A stretch of DNA of 37,681 nucleotides from contig NVVV01000027.1 of the NCBI GenBank assembly GCA_002733495.1, forward strand, positions 1 to 37,681, written 5' to 3'. Below are positions 32,186 through 37,681 of this stretch, piece by piece; within the stretch, counting starts at the first letter, position 1, and the number at the start of each line of letters is the position of its first letter. The notes under the pieces are model-generated. The model was not told the origin of the DNA, did not search any database, and worked only from the letters and a program-made list of their open reading frames with translations. Source of the stretch: Robiginitomaculum sp. Lineage in GTDB: Bacteria; Pseudomonadota; Alphaproteobacteria; Caulobacterales; Maricaulaceae. Position numbers and translations under genes: made by a program.

Positions 32186-35100
32186 ATGCCAAAACGAAAT
32201 GATATTTCCTCAATCCTCATCATCGGGGCCGGGCCGATTGTGATCGGTCAGGCCTGTGAATTTGATTATTCAGGGGTGCAGGCGTGCAAGGCGCTGCGCG
32301 AAGAAGGCTATCGGGTTATTCTGGTTAATTCCAATCCGGCCACCATTATGACCGACCCGGATATGGCGGACGCAACGTATATCGAGCCAATCACCCCCAA
32401 AATGGTCGCCAAAGTCATCGCCAAAGAGCGCCCGGACGCGCTGCTGCCGACCATGGGCGGGCAAACGGCGCTGAACACCGCGCTTAGCCTCAACAAGGAT
32501 GGCACGCTCAAAAAATATGGCGTGAAATTGATCGGGGCGCAGGCCGATGTGATCGACAAGGCTGAGGACCGCGAAAAGTTTCGCGCTGCCATGCATACCA
32601 TCGGGTTGGCCACCCCGCGCTCGCATCTGGCCCATAATATGGACGAGGCGATGGCGGGCTTTGAGGCCATTGGCCTGCCGGCCATCATTCGTCCGTCTTT
32701 CACCCTTGGCGGAACGGGCGGCGGTATTGCCTATAACATTCAGGAATATCGCCAGATTGTCTCAAGCGGTATTGAGGCCTCGCCAACCAATGAAGTGCTG
32801 ATCGAAGAATCCGTGCTTGGCTGGAAAGAATATGAGATGGAAGTGGTGCGCGACACGTGCGACAATTGCATCATCATTTGCTCTATTGAGAATATTGATC
32901 CCATGGGGGTGCATACCGGCGATTCCATCACGGTGGCTCCGGCGCTCACCCTGACGGACAAGGAATACCAGATTATGCGCAATGCCTCGATCGCGGTGTT
33001 GCGCGAGATCGGGGTGGAAACCGGCGGCTCGAACGTGCAATTTGCCATCAATCCGGCTGATGGGCACATGGTGGTGATCGAAATGAACCCCCGGGTGTCG
33101 CGCTCCTCGGCGCTGGCCTCCAAGGCCACGGGCTTCCCGATTGCCAGGATCGCCGCCAAGCTGGCCGTCGGCTATACGCTGGACGAGCTGGAAAACGACA
33201 TCACACGCGCCAGCCCGGCCAGCTTTGAGCCGAGCATTGATTATGTGGTCACCAAAATCCCGCGCTTTGCCTTTGAGAAATATCCGGGTGCCAAGCCGGT
33301 GCTCTCCACCGCAATGAAATCGGTGGGCGAGGCCATGGCCATTGGCCGCACGTTCGCTGAGAGTTTGCAAAAGGCTTTGCGCTCGCTGGAAACGGATCTG
33401 ACCGGCCTTGATGACATTGCCATTGCCGGCATGGGCGAGGGTGATGACGCCCGTGCCTTAAGTGCCGCCTTGGCCAAGGCCAGTCCGGATCGCTTGCGGA
33501 TCATCGCCCAGGCTCTGCGCGAGGGCTTTAGTGTCGAGGACATTTTTGAGGCCTGTTCTTACGAGCCGTTTTTTATCCGCGAGATCGAAAAACTGGTTCG
33601 CGAAGAAAAACGCATTGGCGAAGACGGCCTGCCCAATACCGCCTCGGGGTGGCGGGCGCTGAAATCGCAAGGTTTCTCCGATATGCGTCTGGCGCATCTG
33701 GCTGGTGTACCCGAGGCAGACGTGCGCGCCGCAAGACGTAAGCTCGGCGTGCGTCCGGTCTATAAACGCATTGATACCTGCGCCGCCGAATTTGAAGCCA
33801 TCACCCCTTATATGTATTCCACATACGAGACGCCGTTTTTCCCCCCTCCGTCAGCTTCGTTGACACCTCCCCCGCACGCAGGGGAGGAAAGAAAGGCTGA
33901 AGTTTTTTCTTCCCCCGTTCACGGGGGAAGTGGCCGCGTAGTGGTCGAAGGGGGGGCTGAGTGCGAGGCTGACCCCAGCACCCGCAAAAAAGTCATCATC
34001 CTTGGCGGCGGGCCAAACCGCATCGGTCAGGGGATCGAGTTTGATTATTGCTGTTGTCATGCGGCCTTCGCGCTGGAAGATGCTGGCATTGAATCCATCA
34101 TGGTCAATTGCAATCCTGAAACCGTCTCCACCGATTACGACACGTCGGATCGGCTGTATTTCGAACCATTAACCGAAGAAGACGTGCTGGAAATTTGCGC
34201 CGTTGAGCAATCCAAAGGCACGCTTTTGGGGGTGATTGTACAATTTGGTGGACAAACACCGCTGAAACTGGCTGAGGCGCTGGAACGCGATGGGGTAAGC
34301 ATTTTGGGCACCTCGCGCGATGCCATTGATCTGGCCGAGGATCGCGAGCGCTTTAAGGCGCTTCTTGAAGATATGGGCCTGACCCAGCCGCCAAATTGCA
34401 TTGCCAAGACCGAGGAAGAGGCTTTGGCGGGCGCGCAAAAACTGGGATTTCCGCTGGTCTTGCGGCCTTCTTACGTTTTGGGTGGCCGGGCCATGGAAAT
34501 TGTTACCGGCATGGAAGGATTGCGCCGTTATGTGCGCGAGGCGGTGCAGGTGTCTGGCAAAAGCCCGCTTTTGCTGGATCGTTATGTCAATGAAGCCATC
34601 GAGGTGGATGTGGATGCCATTGGCGACGGGACCGACGTCTGGATTGCCGGCATTATGGAACATATCGAGGAAGCCGGTGTGCATTCCGGCGATAGCGCCT
34701 GCGCCTTGCCGCCCTATACGCTATCCGATGCCATGTTGACGCGCTTGCGCGAACAAACCGTGCAACTGGCCAGTGCTTTGGGCGTTATCGGCCTGATGAA
34801 TGTGCAATATGCCATTCAGGGCGATGTTATCTATGTGCTGGAGGTTAATCCGAGAGCCTCGCGCACCGTGCCGTTTGTGGCCAAAGCCATTGGCGCACCA
34901 GTGGCGGGTATTGCGGCGCGCATTATGGCCGGGGCGAAGCTTACAGATTTTCACCTGCCGGATATGCCCCGCGAGCATGTGGCGGTCAAGGAAGCGGTGT
35001 TTCCTTTCGCCCGTTTTGCCGGTGTGGACCCGGTTCTGGGGCCAGAAATGCGCTCTACTGGTGAAGTGATGGGGCTGGATACCAGTTTCGCCCGCGCCTT

Positions 35101-35533
35101 TGCCAAGGCGCAATTGGGGGCCGGCGTTGATCTGCCGCTTTCCGGCACCGTGTTTATCTCGGTCAAGGACGCCGACAAAAAGGCCATGACCCTACTGGCC
35201 CGTGATCTGGTGGATCAGGGATACAGCCTTATGGCCACCGGCGGCACCGCAGAGGCCATCGCAGACGCCGGTGTGCCAGTTCGCCGCGTCAACAAGGTCT
35301 ATGAAGGTCGCCCGCATGTCGTTGACGCCATGAAAAACGGCGAAGTGCAGTTGGTGTTTAATACCACGCAAGGCCAGCGCGCCCATATCGACAGCTATTC
35401 CATCCGCCGCACGGCGCTGGAAATGAACATCCCGTATTTTACCACTGCCGCCGCCGCTGCCGCCACTGTGCAGGCCTTGCGCGGCCTAGCGGAACGGGAA
35501 CTGGACGTGCGCGCGCTTCAGGAATACCAGTAA
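32186..35533 (+). CDS. carB: Carbamoyl-phosphate synthase large subunit with a palindromic-element insertion
   Basis: Makes carbamoyl phosphate for arginine and pyrimidine synthesis, using ammonia from the CarA glutaminase (not in this window). Its 1115 residues have the two homologous halves: first ATP-grasp from [18 protein letters not shown], second from [20 protein letters not shown]. The C-terminal MGS-like allosteric domain includes [18 protein letters not shown]. The family norm is about 1075 residues; the extra 40 or so lie at residues 552-591. There, between MYSTYETPF and ECEADPS, the sequence becomes Pro/Ser/Gly-rich and is encoded by palindromic DNA. The reading frame resumes exactly, so the gene appears functional. 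The insertion is in the linker between halves, a spot likely to tolerate it. The RBS before 32186 is weak. Confidence 0.95.
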   Translation: MPKRNDISSILIIGAGPIVIGQACEFDYSGVQACKALREEGYRVILVNSNPATIMTDPDMADATYIEPITPKMVAKVIAKERPDALLPTMGGQTALNTALSLNKDGTLKKYGVKLIGAQADVIDKAEDREKFRAAMHTIGLATPRSHLAHNMDEAMAGFEAIGLPAIIRPSFTLGGTGGGIAYNIQEYRQIVSSGIEASPTNEVLIEESVLGWKEYEMEVVRDTCDNCIIICSIENIDPMGVHTGDSITVAPALTLTDKEYQIMRNASIAVLREIGVETGGSNVQFAINPADGHMVVIEMNPRVSRSSALASKATGFPIARIAAKLAVGYTLDELENDITRASPASFEPSIDYVVTKIPRFAFEKYPGAKPVLSTAMKSVGEAMAIGRTFAESLQKALRSLETDLTGLDDIAIAGMGEGDDARALSAALAKASPDRLRIIAQALREGFSVEDIFEACSYEPFFIREIEKLVREEKRIGEDGLPNTASGWRALKSQGFSDMRLAHLAGVPEADVRAARRKLGVRPVYKRIDTCAAEFEAITPYMYSTYETPFFPPPSASLTPPPHAGEERKAEVFSSPVHGGSGRVVVEGGAECEADPSTRKKVIILGGGPNRIGQGIEFDYCCCHAAFALEDAGIESIMVNCNPETVSTDYDTSDRLYFEPLTEEDVLEICAVEQSKGTLLGVIVQFGGQTPLKLAEALERDGVSILGTSRDAIDLAEDRERFKALLEDMGLTQPPNCIAKTEEEALAGAQKLGFPLVLRPSYVLGGRAMEIVTGMEGLRRYVREAVQVSGKSPLLLDRYVNEAIEVDVDAIGDGTDVWIAGIMEHIEEAGVHSGDSACALPPYTLSDAMLTRLREQTVQLASALGVIGLMNVQYAIQGDVIYVLEVNPRASRTVPFVAKAIGAPVAGIAARIMAGAKLTDFHLPDMPREHVAVKEAVFPFARFAGVDPVLGPEMRSTGEVMGLDTSFARAFAKAQLGAGVDLPLSGTVFISVKDADKKAMTLLARDLVDQGYSLMATGGTAEAIADAGVPVRRVNKVYEGRPHVVDAMKNGEVQLVFNTTQGQRAHIDSYSIRRTALEMNIPYFTTAAAAAATVQALRGLAERELDVRALQEYQ
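33839..33958 (+). repeat. In-frame palindromic element inside carB
   Basis: About 120 bp (40 codons) absent from ordinary CarB. It contains one hairpin at 33866-33887 (CCTCCCC / GGGGAGG) and a stronger perfect palindrome at 33909-33930 (CTTCCCCCGT-TC-ACGGGGGAAG). Its outer ends are a C-run (33841-33846) and a G-run (33950-33956). The pattern of two opposed REP-like units resembles intergenic palindromic repeats of alphaproteobacteria. The encoded peptide includes [15 protein letters not shown] and [16 protein letters not shown]. The exact ends are uncertain by a few bases. Confidence 0.8.
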
Positions 35534-35661
35534 AATAAGCGCTTTCTTGTGTTCACGAGGTGTTGATTGGAGAGACAAACAGGGCTGCGCTAGTGTGTGG
35601 GCAAGTGCTGGGGATTGATAATGTGCGGACCAAGGTGCGCACAGGCAGAAAAGAGAATGCC

Positions 35662-36708
35662 ATGCCTGCAATTAAACACGATTCACCCATCCCACATGCT
35701 TCTTCTACGCTCCGGCTGCGACCGTTGGCGCTGATCCTGATCAGCGCAGCGGCGCTGATACTACCGGCGACAAACGCTCTGGCTCAGTCCGGCGGTGGTG
35801 CCAAAATGATGGACCCGGCGGCCAAAAAAGCCGCGATCGCCAAAATGCAAAGCCTCAACCAGACCCGGGGTTATCTGGATGCTCATAAAAGTGAGGCCAA
35901 GCCATTGGATATTCTTGGCGGCCCGCTTGCGATTACCATCAAACAGGATAGCGGCGGCGTCTTTGTTGCCTTGCCAGGTAAACGAGCGCTGGATCCGGTT
36001 ATCTTTGGGCCTAAAAAAATGCCGCGCCATTATGCCGGCACGCCAATGATCACCGGGGTGCCGCCGATGTTGCGGGCCCCCAAGGAAGGCGGCGGCCAGC
36101 AAACCGCAGTGCCTACGCCGTTTGGTAATAAATACGTGGTCATGGGCAATGGTAAATTATCCATCAGTGCGCTCGACGCCACGGCCACCGATGCGGCCAC
36201 CACCAAAGACAGCGTGCGCATGATGGCGAGCTGGCAGGACAAGGACGGCAATACCTATGCGGTTAAATGTTGTCTCAAAATGGCGGCGCATGGCATAGAA
36301 TTTCCCACCTTTGGCGGGGTTGCCACCAATACGCTGATGCACGGCTTTACCGGCGTCGGTACGCCATTAATGCCCACCGAATTTGCCTATTTTGCCTTTT
36401 GGGGCATGGGCGAGATCGACAAGAATGGCAAAACTCTGGACAAGCCGCGCCTGGTCCATGGCATGTTGACCGAATATGTCCGCAAAGACGGGTACCGGCT
36501 GGGCTTTGACCGCGATGTCACGCCCGGTCGCCAGCAATTCCATCTGATGGTCGCGCCCTTTGCACCGGATATGAAAAACGGTGTCTTTATGAAAAAGCCG
36601 GTCAATACTGGGCTGACCCTGCCCAATGGCATGACCCTGCCTTTCTGGCATGTCATGTTTGAAAATCTTGATGTCAACGCTAAACGGGAGAGCAATAATG
36701 CACACTGA
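35662..36708 (+). CDS. Exported protein of unknown family, coupled to a cupredoxin
   Basis: I do not recognise this family. The start at 35662 gives a clear Sec signal (RLRPLALILISAAALILPATNALAQ, cleavage near residue 42) in a 348-residue product; a longer frame from 35560 has 34 residues before it that spoil the signal. The mature part is rich in Met, Lys, Pro and His and has a CC pair in YAVKCCLKMAAHGIEFPTFGG. Possible conserved blocks are RHYAGTPMITGVPPMLRAP, LVHGMLTEYVRKDGYRLGFDRDVTP, QFHLMVAPFAP and LPFWHVMFENLDV. Its last 11 bases overlap the cupredoxin gene, which suggests the two products act together in the periplasm. A role in copper handling or electron transfer is only inferred. 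Confidence 0.85.
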   Translation: MPAIKHDSPIPHASSTLRLRPLALILISAAALILPATNALAQSGGGAKMMDPAAKKAAIAKMQSLNQTRGYLDAHKSEAKPLDILGGPLAITIKQDSGGVFVALPGKRALDPVIFGPKKMPRHYAGTPMITGVPPMLRAPKEGGGQQTAVPTPFGNKYVVMGNGKLSISALDATATDAATTKDSVRMMASWQDKDGNTYAVKCCLKMAAHGIEFPTFGGVATNTLMHGFTGVGTPLMPTEFAYFAFWGMGEIDKNGKTLDKPRLVHGMLTEYVRKDGYRLGFDRDVTPGRQQFHLMVAPFAPDMKNGVFMKKPVNTGLTLPNGMTLPFWHVMFENLDVNAKRESNNAH

Positions 36709-37102
36709 TTTTAACCGTCGCCAAACCCTAGTCGCAATCGCAGCAGGGATGGCCGCATTGGGCCTGAACGTCATTGCCCGCCCGGCCCGTGCCGGCGCGG
36801 CGGCTAAGGTGTCGATGAACGATGAATTAAAATTCACCCCGGCCACGATTACGGTCCATGTTGGCGATGCGGTTGAATGGCACAATGCCTCACAACTGGT
36901 CCATACCGTCACCGCAGACCCGGCCCTGGCGGCGACGTCGTCAAGTACGCAATTGCCCGCCGGTGCGACGCCGTTTAATTCGGGTAATCTGCAACCGGGC
37001 GGTACGTTTCGTCACATCTTTACCACGTCCGGCACCTATAAATACTTTTGTATTCCCCACGAGGCGGCGGGCATGACCGGCGAAGTGGTGGTGGTGGCCT
37101 AA
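36698..37102 (+). CDS. Cupredoxin (plastocyanin/azurin-like), Tat-exported
   Basis: Small blue-copper electron carrier. The start at 36698 is preceded by GGGAG (36686-36690) and gives 134 residues with a twin-arginine signal (RRQTLVAIAAGMAALGL). The type-1 copper ligands are visible: H69 (SQLVHTVT), then C118, H121 and M126 in YFCIPHEAAGM, the usual C-x2-H-x4-M loop. The N-terminal beta strand FTPATITVHVGDAVEWHN is typical. Tat export is common for cofactor-containing proteins, though copper is often loaded outside. It overlaps the upstream unknown gene by 11 bp and is likely co-expressed with it. Confidence 0.92.
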   Translation: MHTDFNRRQTLVAIAAGMAALGLNVIARPARAGAAAKVSMNDELKFTPATITVHVGDAVEWHNASQLVHTVTADPALAATSSSTQLPAGATPFNSGNLQPGGTFRHIFTTSGTYKYFCIPHEAAGMTGEVVVVA

Positions 37103-37163
37103 AGGTTCACCATCAGCATTTGCACATTTACCGGGCACCGTTCACGCCCACGGTATATCATAT

Positions 37164-37190
37164 ACCCCCTCCGGTTATGCCGGAGGGGGT
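37164..37190. repeat. Palindrome downstream of the cupredoxin gene
   Basis: ACCCCCTCCGG (37164-37174), loop TTATG, CCGGAGGGGGT (37180-37190): a perfect 11-bp stem. It is related to unit (b) of the flp-cpaA cluster (10024-10046). No U-tract follows, so it may be a REP-type repeat more than a terminator. The rest of the 278-bp gap holds no gene that I can support. Confidence 0.65.
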
Positions 37191-37349
37191 CAAAGATGGT
37201 TTTGGCCTGAATACAATTCTATGCCCTTCCATTTTGAATACCGCCCGCGTGCAGGGGCTTCAGGATTATGGCTGAGCGGCCGGGATAAGGCCAAGATACC
37301 GATCAACCTGAATTTTTCTTAATTTGCATTTGCCGCCGCCATCTGCCCT

Positions 37350-37375
37350 CCTAAGCGTAATAACGCTTAGGGAGG
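37350..37375 (+). promoter_or_regulatory. Hairpin touching the methyltransferase RBS
   Basis: CCTAAGCGT (37350-37358), loop AATA, ACGCTTAGG (37363-37371) form a perfect 9-bp stem. Its last base is the first G of the GGAGG Shine-Dalgarno (37371-37375), five bases before the ATG. A folded leader could lower translation initiation; this is an inference from position only. Confidence 0.45.
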
Positions 37376-37380
37376 CCTTT

Positions 37381-37681
37381 ATGAATATCAGCAGCCATCT
37401 TTCAGTAATGTGTATTGTCGCTTTAATGGGGCTGGCTGGCATGGCCAGCGCGCATGGGGATGTTTCCAAAACCGTAGCGGTCGCCATCGCCGCGCCTGAT
37501 CGGCCTGAGGCCGAAGTTAAGCGCGACGCCGCCCGCTTGCCAGCCAAAGTGCTGGCGTTCAGCACCATCAAGCCCGGCGATCTGGTTGCTGACCTTGGGG
37601 CTGGTGGTGGGTATTTCACCCGGCTGATCTCTGGCATTGTTGGCGAACATGGTCAGGTGATTGCCCAAAACCCGCCAGACT
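37381..37681 (+). CDS. Exported predicted methyltransferase (COG4798-like), 5' part
   Basis: The frame runs off the window end after 100 codons. The start follows GGAGG with five bases spacing. Residues 1-25 look like a signal peptide (VMCIVALMGLAGMASA). The mature part begins with AIAAPDRPEAEVKRDAARLPAKVLAFSTIKPGDLV, then the SAM-binding glycine motif VADLGAGGGYFTRLIS and VGEHGQVIAQNPPD. This is the pattern of the secreted 'predicted methyltransferase' group (COG4798), class I SAM-dependent fold. An exported SAM-dependent methyltransferase is odd, because SAM is not expected in the periplasm; the true substrate is unknown. Confidence 0.85.
   Translation, partial: MNISSHLSVMCIVALMGLAGMASAHGDVSKTVAVAIAAPDRPEAEVKRDAARLPAKVLAFSTIKPGDLVADLGAGGGYFTRLISGIVGEHGQVIAQNPPD

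Noticed and set aside
33830..33970. Possible frameshift or assembly error in carB
   Set aside because: The frame before and after the unusual block is the same and conserved CarB residues resume directly. The block is a multiple of three and has coherent hairpins, so an insertion explains it better.
35622..35643. TGTGCG / CGCACA inverted repeat before the exported unknown protein
   Set aside because: A 6-bp stem with a 10-nt loop is too weak to call as an operator or hairpin.
35560..35661. Longer start for the exported unknown protein
   Set aside because: The extra 34 residues would bury the signal peptide, and the ATG at 35662 has a purine-rich RBS region.
1..37681. CRISPR arrays, tRNA/rRNA genes, insertion sequences, phage genes
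   Set aside because: Looked for regularly spaced repeats, tRNA-like cloverleaf segments and transposase or integrase motifs; none could be supported.

Overview
The window looks like an alphaproteobacterial chromosome, probably from the Caulobacterales/Hyphomonadaceae/Maricaulis side. Four observations point that way: a consensus CtrA box (TTAA-N7-TTAA) upstream of a Flp pilin gene, a cpaA-F/tadBC pilus locus, an ETF-QO / TPR lipoprotein / ispE gene block, and an alphaproteobacterial-style CarB (CCCHAAFAL after the second ATP-grasp start motif). The lineage is inferred from gene content and motifs; no rRNA, tRNA, CRISPR array, transposase or phage gene is visible.

Layout. (1) 1-8970, amino-acid biosynthesis: the 3' end of thrC, a convergent aspartate kinase, then a tightly packed operon yerC-like - hisG - hisD - hisCB (a fusion) - hisH - hisA - hisF - hisIE. 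Genes overlap by 1, 4 or 19 bp, or lie 1 bp apart, so translational coupling is likely. The order and protein types (long HisG, HisF, HisIE, IGPD ending SSKGVL) resemble the enterobacterial/xanthomonad his operon rather than the usual scattered alphaproteobacterial set. (2) 8995-18888, Flp/Tad pilus: a divergent stand-alone pilus N-domain protein, the flp pilin, the CpaA prepilin peptidase, CpaB, the CpaC secretin, the CpaD lipoprotein, CpaE and CpaF ATPases and TadB/TadC platform proteins. The pseudopilins TadE/F/G are absent. (3) 18961-20037, a polyprenyl-phosphate sugar-phosphate transferase. (4) 19994-23686, a self-contained efflux operon on the minus strand (TetR, HlyD-like lipoprotein, ABC ATPase, ABC-2 permease) with a sigma70-like promoter whose spacer holds a perfect operator palindrome. 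(5) 23918-28822, minus strand: DUF1203 protein, ispE, TPR lipoprotein and ETF-QO. (6) 28969-32048: a cysteine-free family-4-like uracil-DNA glycosylase, a fatty-acid desaturase and a haloalkane dehalogenase. (7) 32186-35533, carB, carrying what looks like an in-frame palindromic repeat element of about 40 codons in the linker between its two halves. (8) 35662-37681: an unrecognised secreted protein coupled to a Tat-exported cupredoxin, then the start of an exported predicted methyltransferase.

The most unusual items are the palindromic element inside carB (comparable in kind to Rickettsia palindromic elements), the HisC-IGPD fusion that lacks the usual phosphatase partner, and the apparently imported his block. 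Smaller points are the CtrA-controlled pilin promoter, the TetR operator embedded in its promoter, the cysteine-free UDG, and several families of intergenic palindromes (435-544, 9995-10202, 37164-37190).
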